The notes: generated by a model from the sequence alone, not told the origin. A DNA stretch of 12,303 nucleotides from Saprospirales bacterium (GCA_003448025.1 DLXL01000294.1:369-12671); one strand, 5' to 3'; shown: positions 1-7,921, counted from the stretch's first letter. A program made the numbers and translations.

Positions 1-25
1 TCAAACAATTTCAAACAATTTCAAC
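1..25. repeat. 10-base direct repeat at left edge
   Basis: TCAAACAATT occurs twice head to tail (1-10, 11-20), followed by a partial third copy (TCAAC). It lies in the signal-peptide coding part of the protease gene. The unit is not a multiple of three. The array may continue left of the window. Confidence 0.7.
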
Positions 26-1865
26 CTTTTGTCTAACTTTATTTTTCATTTCAACATCAGTTGCCCAAACAACTCTTTTCCAAACAACTACTTATGAAAA
101 AAGTGATTTAAGTGCTAACCAAGTATCTAGGTATGAAAAATCCGAATTTTCAGATGTAACAAAAACAATCACGTTTATCCAAATAAACAACTTTGCCCAA
201 CAAGTAGCAGATCAACTGTTGGAACTTTCGGTACCAGGCGATGCTAATATTTATTCCTTCCACGCCAGGTATGTTTGGTCTCCTTCTTTAGACGATATTA
301 CCTGGTATGGCGATCTTATTGACTCACTTGGATATGCCTCACTCCAATTTAAAGATGGCGAACTGTCCGGATATTTTAACATTGAAGAAAGAGATTTTTT
401 CATCCGACCCTTGGGAGGCGGCGCCTATATTCTTGTTGAATTAGAGGAGGAGGATGCTGCAATTTGCGGCTATAACGTACCCGATAACCCAACGGAAATT
501 ATCCCTGAAGAAGCGGCACAAATAGCCTCAGATCGTGAAGAAAATTGTGATGTAAAAATACTGGTGCTTTATACCAGCAAGGCTGCCGAAGAGATTGACA
601 ATGTTACAAACTTCATATTGGGTCTTATTGCTCAATCGAATCAAGCGCTCCGCAACAGTGGGGTCACACATTCGGAGTTAACATTTGTATTGGCGGGTAA
701 AGAGCTACTTTCAGACTTTGAAGAGACTGGCAATATTACGAACGATTTGACGGCTTTGAGAACCAATTCCACCGCTATTTCACTTCGCAACAGTTTATTT
801 GCTGATTGTGTGGTGCTACTTACTAATGGGGATTACAGTACAAATAGCAGCCCTGTTTATGGCCTTGCACCCTCCTGTGGACCTGCGGACGAATTATCTT
901 TTGCTATTGTCCAAGTCAATGCTGCAGCATCAAGGATGTCCTTCGTCCATGAATTGGGGCATCTATTCGGGTGCAGACACAGCCAAGGAAACCTAAACGG
1001 AGGTTGTGAGCCTACCTTTAACCGGCCTTATGAATTCGATTTAAGTTTTTGGAAGAAAAATTATAACACCATCATGGAATCTGGTGTGAAAAAGAAAAAA
1101 CGAATTCCTCATTTCTCTAATCCAGATGTTACATATCGCGGTCATGCTACCGGTACATTTGGAGACACTTCAGGGGTGGCAGAAACCAATAATGCCCGGC
1201 AATTCCGCGAACAGGCATGTATCGTGGGAGCGTACAGGTCATCGAATGATTTGCGTGCAATTATTTATGGTGATGATCGTTGGTGCGTTTCATCGCTTGG
1301 TATTCCTATTCCACTTGTGGCACAAGCATCCGGTGGGGGCCCAGGGCCTTATACCTATTTATGGCAAATCAGTAGCGATGGAATCAACTATGATCCGACA
1401 CCGCTCAGCACCACTGCCAATGCAACTGTGCCCATGCCAACCACACTTGAGGTTGGAGATGTCGTTTTTATCAAATTGACTGTGGTTTCAGGAACCGGGC
1501 AAATGTACGTTACTTACCAGGATATATTAGTAATACCGCTTGAAAGCCCGGAATGTACTTATGGCCAGGAACGCCCTGTACATCTTAGCAACACTGACGA
1601 GCGTACTCTTTTATTTTCTTTGAATCCCAACCCTGCCGATAATTATGTGAGCATTTTTGTTTCAAATATGGTGTACCCGGACGATTTTTCGGTTGAATTA
1701 TTCTCAATGATGGGGCATCTTTACCTGCAGCAACCTTTTGGTTTGGGTACAGAAAACCGCTTGGGTTATGATCTCAATACCATTCAACTACCAAATGGAA
1801 CCTATCTCGTACGTATCAGGTCAAAAAATACATACGAAACCAAAAAACTCATCATTCTCCATTAA
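3..1865 (+). CDS. Secreted metzincin-type zinc metalloprotease with T9SS sorting domain (5' end outside window)
   Basis: The frame is open from base 3 without an in-frame ATG near the left edge, so the true start lies just outside the window; a TTG at 219 is inside the gene and is not a credible start. Residues below are counted from base 3. Residues 1-23 look like the rest of a signal peptide, with a hydrophobic run ending in SVAQ. A propeptide-like region follows, with ICG at 154-156 that could act as a cysteine switch. The catalytic domain (about 183-410) carries the metzincin zinc site HELGHLFGCRH (H316, E317, H320, H326) and a Met-turn candidate TIMES (M358). Next comes FSNPDV and an N-A-R segment typical of reprolysin-like (M12B-type) bacterial proteases. 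An Ig/PKD-like domain occupies about 425-520, and the last 85 residues are a type A T9SS sorting domain (LNPNPADN, PNGTYLVRI, KKLIIL). Inference: exported across the outer membrane and active on extracellular protein. The exact peptidase family was not checked by search. Confidence 0.9.
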   Translation, partial: KQFQTISTFCLTLFFISTSVAQTTLFQTTTYEKSDLSANQVSRYEKSEFSDVTKTITFIQINNFAQQVADQLLELSVPGDANIYSFHARYVWSPSLDDITWYGDLIDSLGYASLQFKDGELSGYFNIEERDFFIRPLGGGAYILVELEEEDAAICGYNVPDNPTEIIPEEAAQIASDREENCDVKILVLYTSKAAEEIDNVTNFILGLIAQSNQALRNSGVTHSELTFVLAGKELLSDFEETGNITNDLTALRTNSTAISLRNSLFADCVVLLTNGDYSTNSSPVYGLAPSCGPADELSFAIVQVNAAASRMSFVHELGHLFGCRHSQGNLNGGCEPTFNRPYEFDLSFWKKNYNTIMESGVKKKKRIPHFSNPDVTYRGHATGTFGDTSGVAETNNARQFREQACIVGAYRSSNDLRAIIYGDDRWCVSSLGIPIPLVAQASGGGPGPYTYLWQISSDGINYDPTPLSTTANATVPMPTTLEVGDVVFIKLTVVSGTGQMYVTYQDILVIPLESPECTYGQERPVHLSNTDERTLLFSLNPNPADNYVSIFVSNMVYPDDFSVELFSMMGHLYLQQPFGLGTENRLGYDLNTIQLPNGTYLVRIRSKNTYETKKLIILH

Positions 1866-1875
1866 AAACAACACT

Positions 1876-2397
1876 ATGCGTTACGCCAAAACATTGCTAG
1901 TGCTACTGACCGCCATCATGCTATTTTCCTGTCGAAAGGATGACGATTATTACTGGGGCACGATTACTGTGCAAAAAAACGGGGTAGATTGGCCTAGCAA
2001 AATACGATCAACTCAAAGCACCATATCATCTTCAAAGATTAATATCAACATAAATACGATTGATCAGGATGGTATAGTGGTGGAACAGCTAAACTTCTTC
2101 AAGATTCCGAAGGCCGTTGGCTTTTACCCACTGTCATACACATTTGATCAACCTCCAAATGACTCTCTGATTGGATGTATATATGCCAATGGTTACGACG
2201 ACCAATTATTTGACAGCTATTTGTTGTCTCCTCTGGATTCAACTAGTTTTCTCGAGATTACTGAATACGACAGCAAAAAGAAGGAAGTAAAAGGTCGGTT
2301 CAACCTCATTGTGTGGCCAGATATCAAAGGAAGTTGGAATGCGCCAGACAGTATAGTTTTCTCCAATGGAGAATTTCATACAAGAGTTGTAGATTAG
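1876..2397 (+). CDS. Small lipoprotein of unknown function
   Basis: The 173-residue protein starts at the ATG at 1876, chosen because it gives a classical lipoprotein signal: MRYAK, a hydrophobic run, then the lipobox LFSC with the modified cysteine at C19. Acidic residues follow soon after (RKDDD), which in Bacteroidota can accompany surface-exposed lipoproteins. The frame is open upstream to 1738, but that stretch overlaps the protease gene and would bury the signal. The mature part looks like a beta-sandwich: short hydrophobic strands, GFYPLSY, and ITEYDSKKKEVKGRFNL near the end, a pattern seen in Bacteroidota lipoproteins of the DUF6252 kind. That family resemblance is weak and made by eye. 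The gene starts 10 bases after the protease stop, so the two are probably co-transcribed and end at the hairpin at 2411-2436. No function is claimed. Confidence 0.8.
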   Translation: MRYAKTLLVLLTAIMLFSCRKDDDYYWGTITVQKNGVDWPSKIRSTQSTISSSKINININTIDQDGIVVEQLNFFKIPKAVGFYPLSYTFDQPPNDSLIGCIYANGYDDQLFDSYLLSPLDSTSFLEITEYDSKKKEVKGRFNLIVWPDIKGSWNAPDSIVFSNGEFHTRVVD

Positions 2398-2410
2398 ATT
2401 TATGACAAGA

Positions 2411-2441
2411 TAGCCCCTTCTGCAATGAGGGGGCTATTTTT
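2411..2441 (+). terminator. Rho-independent terminator after the lipoprotein gene
   Basis: A 10-base-pair stem (2411-2420 with 2427-2436, one G-T wobble) encloses a six-base loop TGCAAT and is followed by TTTTT. It sits 14 bases past the lipoprotein stop and directly against the stop codon of the convergent OstA-like gene. The plus-strand T-run is clear; the minus side has only TCTT, so termination in the other direction would be weaker. Confidence 0.85.
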
Positions 2442-4438
2442 CACAAATCCTCCAGCTTCCTCGGCCGCCGCACCTGCTCCCAGAAGAAACCTTCCAGTTT
2501 TTTGGTCTCCTTGCCGGCCTCCTTCATTGGAATGAATTTACCGCTGGGTTTCTGGTAAAATTTGATACTCTCTACCTTGTTATCCCCAAAAAACAGGCGC
2601 ATTTCCGAGCAGGCCGTTTCATTCAACCCGATATAGGCTTTTTTATCATCCACGGCATAATACAAGGCCTGAGCATTACCCTCCACAAGCATTTCCTTCG
2701 CTTCATCATCACGGAAGTACACCGTGGAGTATTTGCCACGTATCTGGTTGAATAAAATCCCGTCCTCCGAATTGACCACCAGTGCATTCTGGCGCAGCCA
2801 AAGTCGGTCGAGTTTTTTGTCTTTCAACAACATCCGGATGGTATCGCCGGAAAACTGCGAGGTATCCGACCAAATCACTGGCTGGTTATTAACCCGGTAA
2901 AACCAAAAAATGGAATCTGCGCTGCTAAATGTCAGCGAATCGCAGGCAGCCTGAAGATCGCTTTTGAAAATCCGCACATCCCGGTGCGCCAGCAATTGTC
3001 GTACATCGCTGGCAGAATCCGGCTTGAATGAAGTCAGCGTATCGGCGCTCATGTAGAGCGTATCCCGGTCTATGAGACTTTTCATCATGGGCCTTCCGCC
3101 TGCACCTTCCGGCCCGAAACCGCCAAAAGCATTGAGGTATTGCGATTTTTTGTTGTAATCCATGCGCCACGACAACACCGTGTAATTGCTGGAAGTATCC
3201 TGCCACGATACACTACCCAAGGCTACCCCGTTGCCCAATACATCGTTGAAATCCAGCGAATCGGCTTCAATAATATTGGGTGGATCGCTTACGCGCCCGC
3301 GACCCGTGAGTTGATAAATTTTGTTCTTACTGTCATACCGGATCTCACTGCCCTGAATATCACGGGTACTGTCGCGGAAATGCGCACTGCCGCGGAGGAT
3401 GGTTTTTTCGGTTTCCGAGTTGAACCGAATCACTTCTGCATCGGCAATTTCACCTTTTTTAGGATCTTCAATATGTGCGTCTCCTTCCAGGGTATAATCC
3501 TTCAAACTTCCTTCATAACGCATTTTACGGGCCCTGCCCAGCTGCCCGTCCTTCTCATATTGCGGATTTTGGTCAAACTCCGCAAAGTCGGTCTCCATAT
3601 CATAAAACCCACTTTCCGTGTATATTTTACTGCCCCGCTGACTAATCAGCGTGGGCGCTACAAACCGCACCAGCTGGGCTTCCGTATTGAAAGTCATGGT
3701 ATCGGTTCGCATGGTAAACTCCGGATCCGTAACCACCACATTGCCTTTCAGGAGCACCTCTTTTTGGTCTACCAGATAAGTGCCGCGCCTGCTCACCACC
3801 TGGCTTTTACCGTTGGTCATGGTGGCGCCGGTGGTATAGGTGGCAATTTTGTTGCCGGTATCGTACCGTAGTCTTTCGGTAAACAGCTGTTGTTTACCAT
3901 TCACCAAAACCACCTTGTTGAAGAGATCGCTGATTTTGGTCGCCGCATCATAGTGGGCAGAATCGGCAAATGCTTTGACAGTATCGCCTTGTGCAATCAC
4001 CACATTACCGCGCAGGATGGCAAAATCCTTATCCAAAACCGCTGTATCGCAGTAAATGAGGGTGTTTTCCTGCCGCATGCGCACTGTACCACTCAGCTTT
4101 TGGATTTCACGTCCGTTTTTGAGGAAATATTCAATAACGGCTGCGGTTTCAATTTTTAGTTTTTGGGTATCGGAAGCGGCCGACGGTGGACGGTCCCGAG
4201 TACTCGGGAGGGGCTGGTTGGTGATTTTAGAGGCAGGAGGAGTAGGTGTTTGCGCCAACAATTGATTGGTGCAAAGTGCGATCAAGAGCGTAAACAGCCC
4301 GAATTTCAATTGTTGAATATTAGGTTTCAATCCAGAATTTCTTTGAGAAAAAAGTTTTGGGGCGTTAAAAGCGTATCTTAAATAATTTAAAGATCCGCGA
4401 AAACGAAGCCCTTCCTCAACTGTTGTGGAAACACTCAT
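2441..4438 (-). CDS. OstA/LptA-like protein (LPS transport/outer membrane biogenesis class)
   Basis: The 665-residue protein has repeated short beta segments of the OstA/LptA N-terminal type, each alternating a 'gene product coats' pattern such as LSGTVRMRQENTLIYCDTA, LRGNVVIAQGDTV and LKGNVVVTDPEF from about residue 95 to 400. Known members bridge the periplasm in LPS transport to the outer membrane; the assignment here is to the family only. A hydrophobic segment at 46-61 followed by LLAQT looks like a signal peptide, but it lies unusually far in: the ATG at 4438 leaves about 40 residues in front. A TTG at 4330 (residue 37, then KPNIQQLK) would give a normal-length signal and is a plausible real start. 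After the signal comes a Pro/Thr/Ser linker; residues 77-86 (LPSTRDRPPS) are encoded by a repeat and palindrome also related to the array at the right edge. The gene converges with the lipoprotein gene. No exact -7 box lies just upstream; the nearest exact one belongs to the candidate RNA at 4544-4649. Confidence 0.85.
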   Translation of the reverse strand: MSVSTTVEEGLRFRGSLNYLRYAFNAPKLFSQRNSGLKPNIQQLKFGLFTLLIALCTNQLLAQTPTPPASKITNQPLPSTRDRPPSAASDTQKLKIETAAVIEYFLKNGREIQKLSGTVRMRQENTLIYCDTAVLDKDFAILRGNVVIAQGDTVKAFADSAHYDAATKISDLFNKVVLVNGKQQLFTERLRYDTGNKIATYTTGATMTNGKSQVVSRRGTYLVDQKEVLLKGNVVVTDPEFTMRTDTMTFNTEAQLVRFVAPTLISQRGSKIYTESGFYDMETDFAEFDQNPQYEKDGQLGRARKMRYEGSLKDYTLEGDAHIEDPKKGEIADAEVIRFNSETEKTILRGSAHFRDSTRDIQGSEIRYDSKNKIYQLTGRGRVSDPPNIIEADSLDFNDVLGNGVALGSVSWQDTSSNYTVLSWRMDYNKKSQYLNAFGGFGPEGAGGRPMMKSLIDRDTLYMSADTLTSFKPDSASDVRQLLAHRDVRIFKSDLQAACDSLTFSSADSIFWFYRVNNQPVIWSDTSQFSGDTIRMLLKDKKLDRLWLRQNALVVNSEDGILFNQIRGKYSTVYFRDDEAKEMLVEGNAQALYYAVDDKKAYIGLNETACSEMRLFFGDNKVESIKFYQKPSGKFIPMKEAGKETKKLEGFFWEQVRRPRKLEDL
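4182..4209. repeat. Dispersed repeat word plus 16-base perfect palindrome inside the OstA-like gene
   Basis: GACGGTGGACGGTC at 4182-4195 is identical to the first 14 bases of the array at 12241. It overlaps by two bases the perfect palindrome TCCCGAGTACTCGGGA at 4194-4209. The element falls in the low-complexity linker after the signal peptide and keeps the reading frame. Confidence 0.8.
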
Positions 4439-4543
4439 CTTTGAAAAACAAATAATAGATTATCATTATGTTTTCAAAGAAATAAGGCGTGTAAAAAAGA
4501 AAGGCAAGTCAAACAGGTTGGTATTTCAAACCATGTTTATTAC

Positions 4544-4577
4544 AAAAAAACGCCGCACTTTTTAGGTACGACGCCTT
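4544..4577 (-). terminator. Rho-independent terminator of the candidate RNA
   Basis: Read on the minus strand, AAGGCGTCGTAC (4577-4566) pairs along all 12 positions with GTGCGGCGTTTT (4558-4547), four of them wobbles, around the loop CTAAAAA, and the run of seven T (4550-4544) follows. The OstA-like start codon is about 105 bases further on. Confidence 0.75.
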
Positions 4578-4649
4578 GTAAAATTCCGACGCCGGATGCA
4601 CCTTCTTGGAGAAGTCCCCCGCTCAAACGCCCTAAACGTTTCGGATTTT
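4544..4649 (-). ncRNA. Candidate small RNA or attenuated 5' leader, unidentified
   Basis: On the minus strand a full Bacteroidota promoter (4655-4690) is followed, about six bases later, by a roughly 106-base segment that ends in a strong terminator (4544-4577). The expected 5' end (about 4649) opens a long-range stem: AAAATCCGA (4649-4641) pairs with TCGGAATTTT (4589-4580) with one bulged A. Inside it a small hairpin CTTCT-CCA-AGAAG can form. A promoter placed so that the transcript's 5' end is itself base-paired, with its own terminator, is what a stable RNA gene looks like. There is no convincing open reading frame. It does not match the features I know of SRP RNA (no GGAA-capped conserved loop), tmRNA or a full-length 6S RNA. 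Alternatively it is the leader of the OstA-like gene, read through conditionally. Confidence 0.5.
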
Positions 4650-4654
4650 CAAAA

Positions 4655-4690
4655 CAAAGGTACTTCAAATTATTCAAAAATACAAACAAC
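4655..4690 (-). promoter_or_regulatory. Bacteroidota-type promoter for the candidate RNA
   Basis: On the minus strand GTTGTTTG (4690-4683) is followed after 20 bases by TACCTTTG (4662-4655). This matches the Bacteroidota sigma factor consensus of a TTTG-type -33 element, 17-23 bases, and TAnnTTTG at -7. It predicts a start near 4648-4651. Confidence 0.65.
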
Positions 4691-4850
4691 AGGTATTGGA
4701 AAAATATCAGAGCATAGACAAGAGGATGCGATGTCTTTTAGATCTTGTTAAAGCCATTTGATGTTAATACTGATAGATCAACGGCCAATAGCGGCTGGTC
4801 TACCGTATGGATTAACCATAGACCGGAAGTTCAAAAACCTCACAACAATA

Positions 4851-4886
4851 AAAACAATTTGTTTTACATTTAAAACATTTGTTTTA
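4851..4886. promoter_or_regulatory. Twin palindromic repeats overlapping the parE promoter (candidate operator)
   Basis: AAAACAATTTGTTTTA (4851-4866) and AAAACATTTGTTTTA (4872-4886) are direct copies differing by one base, and each is itself an inverted repeat of AAAAC/GTTTT. Their centres are about 20-21 bases apart, roughly two helical turns. The first contains the candidate -33 TTTG and the second runs into the -7 box. AT-rich DNA makes chance a real possibility. Confidence 0.4.
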
Positions 4887-4892
4887 TTTTTG
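4858..4892 (+). promoter_or_regulatory. Promoter of parE
   Basis: TATTTTTG at 4885-4892 matches TAnnTTTG exactly, with TTTG at 4858-4861 as a -33 candidate 23 bases upstream. Transcription would begin near 4899, after the TTG at 4758 and before the ATG at 4989, which supports the start chosen for parE. Confidence 0.55.
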
Positions 4893-4988
4893 CCCGATAT
4901 TACATCATCACCGCAAAACTCCGTTACTTTGGGCGCAAATATCAAATCATCCAGGCCGGGAGGCAATACCAAACCAACGGCTCACAAA

Positions 4989-6917
4989 ATGCCGGCTGCA
5001 AAGGCTGGCAAACCATCCAAACCGGATATGCAAGAAGTTAAGTATACTGAAGATGAGATTAAATCGCTCGACTGGCGGGAGCATATCCGACTGCGCCCGG
5101 GCATGTACATCGGCAAATTGGGCGACGGCTCCAGTCCGGACGACGGTATTTACGTACTTCTTAAAGAGGTGCTGGACAACTGTATCGATGAATATGCCAT
5201 GGGATACGGCAAAGTCATTGACATTACACTCAATGAACATGGCTGCACCGTGCGCGACTACGGGCGCGGCATTCCGCTCGGCAAAGTAGTGGATGTGGTT
5301 TCCAAGATCAATACCGGCGCCAAATACGACAGCAAAGCGTTTAAAAAATCGGTGGGCTTGAACGGCGTAGGTACCAAGGCTGTGAACGCACTTTCGGAAT
5401 ATTTCAAGGTTACGGCCGTGCGAGACGGTCAGATGAAAACCGCCGAATTCAACTTCGGAAACCTGAAAAAAGAGAGCAAAATTGAGCCTTCCAAGGAAGA
5501 CAACGGTACACTGGTGGAATTCAAGCCCGATAATGGCCTTTTCCGCAATTACCGCTGGCTGCCGGAATATATCGAGCAAAAACTCGGGGACTATGCCTAC
5601 CTGAATGCCGGATTGAAAATCAACTTCAACGGAAAATCATTCTTGTCCAGGAACGGATTGTTCGATCTGCTGGAGAAAAAAACCGGTCAGGAATCCACTC
5701 GTTACACTATTATTCACCTGCGCGGCGAGGATGTAGAAATCGCCATGACACACGGCAATCACTACGGAGAACAAATTTACTCCTTCGTGAACGGTCAGAA
5801 CACCACCCAGGGCGGCACACACCTCAACGCTTTCCGAGAGGCGCTGGTGAAAGTGGTGCGCACCCACTTCAAAAAAGAATTCGATGCCAAAGATATTCGG
5901 GAGAGCATCATTGCCGCAGTGGCCGTACGCGTAGAAGATCCCATGTTCGAAAGTCAGACCAAGACCCGACTGGGCTCCGAACGCATGGCCCCGGATGGCC
6001 CTGCCATTCGAACGTTTATGTCGGATTTTCTCTCCAAAGAGCTAGACAATTTCCTGCACAAGAATCCGGAGGTTGCCAAGGAATTGTTGAAGCGCATCCA
6101 GCAAAGCGAACGCGAGCGAAAGGAAATTTCAGAAGTAAAAAAATTAGCCAACCAAAGAGCCAAAGCAGCCAATATACACAACAAAAAACTGCGCGACTGC
6201 CGTTACCACCTCAATGAAAAAGGTCCGGAGGAGGTACGCCTGGCTACTACGGTATTCATTACCGAGGGTGACTCGGCCAGCGGTTCCATCACCAAATCCA
6301 GAAATACCGACACCCAGGCTGTATTCAGTTTGCGGGGTAAACCGCTCAACTGTTATGGCCTGACCAAGAAGATCGTGTACCAGAACGAGGAATTCAACCT
6401 GCTTCAGCACGCACTGAATATTGAAGACTCCCTGGACGACCTGCGCTACAACCGCATAGTCATTGCCACAGATGCCGATGTAGATGGCATGCACATTCGC
6501 CTGTTGATGCTCACCTTTTTCCTGCAGTTCTTCCCGGATGTAGTGCGCAATGGCCATTTATACATCCTGGACACCCCACTGTTCCGGGTGCGTGACAAGC
6601 AGCATACCTATTATTGCTATTCAGAAACGGAGAAACAGGCAGCCATTAAAAAACTGCGCGGCAAACCGGAAATTACCCGATTCAAGGGTTTGGGCGAGAT
6701 TAGTCCCAACGAATTTGGAGCCTTCATTGGCGAGGACATCCGCCTCGACCCGGTATTCCTTCCTGAAGACACCAATCTGGACCACGTGCTGGATTACTAC
6801 ATGGGCAAGAACACACCGGAGCGCCAGGAGTTTATTATTGACAACCTGCGGGTAGAACTGGATATCATTGAAGCAGAGGAAGAAGTGCCGGTTGCGGAGG
6901 AAGCGGTAGTTGGGTAA
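4989..6917 (+). CDS. parE: DNA topoisomerase IV subunit B (ParE)
   Basis: ATP-dependent type IIA topoisomerase subunit that works with ParC to unlink daughter chromosomes. The 642-residue length fits Bacteroidota ParE. Visible motifs: [12 protein letters not shown] at about 36-47, the N-box EVLDN (60-64), the ATP-binding DYGRGIP (90-96), [13 protein letters not shown] (second ATP-lid motif), QNTTQGGTH in the transducer, and the TOPRIM domain with EGDSASGS starting at E426 and DADVDG at 495-500 (metal-binding D495, D497, D499), then RFKGLGE. It is called ParE rather than GyrB because the N-terminus reads [20 protein letters not shown] instead of the GyrB VLEGLEAVRKRPG pattern, and TOPRIM has SAS rather than SAG. 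The ATG at 4989 is preferred; the ATG at 5028 (MQEVKYTED) is the other option. The acidic tail ([15 protein letters not shown]) is not conserved-looking. The stop lies only 5 bases from the convergent antitoxin gene. Confidence 0.93.
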   Translation: MPAAKAGKPSKPDMQEVKYTEDEIKSLDWREHIRLRPGMYIGKLGDGSSPDDGIYVLLKEVLDNCIDEYAMGYGKVIDITLNEHGCTVRDYGRGIPLGKVVDVVSKINTGAKYDSKAFKKSVGLNGVGTKAVNALSEYFKVTAVRDGQMKTAEFNFGNLKKESKIEPSKEDNGTLVEFKPDNGLFRNYRWLPEYIEQKLGDYAYLNAGLKINFNGKSFLSRNGLFDLLEKKTGQESTRYTIIHLRGEDVEIAMTHGNHYGEQIYSFVNGQNTTQGGTHLNAFREALVKVVRTHFKKEFDAKDIRESIIAAVAVRVEDPMFESQTKTRLGSERMAPDGPAIRTFMSDFLSKELDNFLHKNPEVAKELLKRIQQSERERKEISEVKKLANQRAKAANIHNKKLRDCRYHLNEKGPEEVRLATTVFITEGDSASGSITKSRNTDTQAVFSLRGKPLNCYGLTKKIVYQNEEFNLLQHALNIEDSLDDLRYNRIVIATDADVDGMHIRLLMLTFFLQFFPDVVRNGHLYILDTPLFRVRDKQHTYYCYSETEKQAAIKKLRGKPEITRFKGLGEISPNEFGAFIGEDIRLDPVFLPEDTNLDHVLDYYMGKNTPERQEFIIDNLRVELDIIEAEEEVPVAEEAVVG

Positions 6918-6922
6918 GCACG

Positions 6923-7921
6923 TTACATCGCTTTTAGCCGATAAGCTTCCAGATAGTTAATTAATGAACGGCTTGCAGCATTTTTCAGCCAGGCATCTTC
7001 TTCATGGCTGACTTGAATAATTTCCTGACTCCGCACTCCTTTAAATCGTTCGCTTACATCTTTGAGGGTATTTATTTCTGATGGACTCAGGTACTTAGAA
7101 ACATCTGGTAATTCACCAGGTAAAAATTTACTCCCAATGCTACCATTGGGATACTCATGGTGTTCAATACGCACAAACCCTTCATTTTCAGCAAATTGGA
7201 ATAAGCCATCAAAGTTGTTAGGCACCGGTCCCATTTCAATAGCCCGGTATTTGGCGCCACTAATAGATCGGCCATGCCTTTTGAAATGAACAAAATCTGC
7301 ATAAAAAAGCATTTTGTTCATTTGTGTTTTGAAAACAGGCATAACATCAGCAAAATACCGCGTCATGGCGCTCATTCTGTATGGATTGGGCTGCCTAAAG
7401 CCACGTTCCACATCAGGACGAGGTGAACCCATTAATAATTGGGTTGTCCATTCTTTTTCTCGCCAATGGACGTTTTTATCCAAGATATCATCGGCTTTTT
7501 TTATCAGCTCTTTCTTTTCCTCTTCTTCAAGGCTGCTATACTCTACCAATTGGCAGAAACCCTTTGGGTGATGTGCTAAAAAAATCAGGCTGGCATTCGA
7601 TTCGCTGGGCAGTTCTCCATGCTCATATTGCTTGTATTGGTTAATTCCGAAACGAAGCACTTCAGACATTTTAGCTGCTGAAATACCATACTGCTCCCTA
7701 ATCTCGCGGATTTCTTCCGGAAAGGGCAGGTTGTACTTGCTCCTGTATTGATCAGCGGCTTGCCGAAGATTCGTTTCCATCATATTGGGATCCTCAAACT
7801 CCTCTCCGGAGTCTTCACAATACCAAGCATGGTACATGACCGGGAAGGATTCTTTGCGAATGGCAAGGGTGCTTTCTCGGATAAGCAGCTTCATTTCCTT
7901 GCCGGTAATTGGACTTTGCAT
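6923..7921 (-). CDS. Antitoxin: MqsA-like N-terminus, Xre-type HTH and C-terminal Panacea (SocA-like) domain
   Basis: The 332-residue protein is a three-part antitoxin candidate. Residues 1-50 align by eye with the zinc-binding N-terminus of MqsA (MQSPITGKEM and YHAWYCEDSGE in place of the Cys pairs), but three of the four zinc cysteines are replaced (S3, T6, S38; only C35 stays). Residues about 71-113 (IREIREQYGISAAKMSEVLR, then QYKQYEHGELP) are an Xre-type helix-turn-helix matching the DNA-binding part of MqsA. Residues about 183-325 match the Panacea/DUF4065 domain (KMLFYADFVHFKRHGRSISG, KYRAIEMGPVP), known as a neutralising domain shared by antitoxins of many unrelated toxins. It is the second gene of an operon, 33 bases after the toxin stop. 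Inference: it neutralises the upstream toxin through the Panacea domain and represses the operon through the HTH. Canonical MqsA has about 131 residues, so this is a much larger architecture. Confidence 0.8.
   Translation of the reverse strand: MQSPITGKEMKLLIRESTLAIRKESFPVMYHAWYCEDSGEEFEDPNMMETNLRQAADQYRSKYNLPFPEEIREIREQYGISAAKMSEVLRFGINQYKQYEHGELPSESNASLIFLAHHPKGFCQLVEYSSLEEEEKKELIKKADDILDKNVHWREKEWTTQLLMGSPRPDVERGFRQPNPYRMSAMTRYFADVMPVFKTQMNKMLFYADFVHFKRHGRSISGAKYRAIEMGPVPNNFDGLFQFAENEGFVRIEHHEYPNGSIGSKFLPGELPDVSKYLSPSEINTLKDVSERFKGVRSQEIIQVSHEEDAWLKNAASRSLINYLEAYRLKAM

Larger units (their letters stand above)
4439..4988. other. 550-base intergenic region between OstA-like gene and parE
   Basis: Between the divergent genes I see, from left to right: an AT-rich leader without an exact promoter box (4439-4543); a candidate RNA with terminator on the minus strand (4544-4649) and its promoter (4655-4690); a stretch of about 160 bases with nothing I can recognise (4691-4850); twin palindromes and a plus-strand promoter (4851-4892); and a roughly 90-base untranslated leader of parE (about 4899-4988). 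The parE frame is open back to a TTG at 4758, but that part is not conserved-looking and lies upstream of the proposed promoter. Confidence 0.7.

Noticed and set aside
3140..3871. 243-codon open frame on the plus strand opposite the OstA-like gene
   Set aside because: It is the antisense of a well-supported coding gene, has no recognisable domain and no promoter.
4544..4649. SRP RNA, tmRNA or 6S RNA as identity of the candidate RNA
   Set aside because: The conserved SRP apical loop with GGAA is missing, no tRNA-like ends or tag frame are present for tmRNA, and it is much shorter than usual 6S RNA with no clear large central bubble.
4758..4988. Extending parE upstream to the TTG at 4758
   Set aside because: The added 77 residues look nothing like a topoisomerase N-terminus and lie partly upstream of the predicted promoter at 4858-4892.
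4947..5579. 210-codon open frame on the minus strand opposite parE
   Set aside because: It is antisense to the conserved ATPase domain of ParE, with composition of a shadow frame and no own signals.
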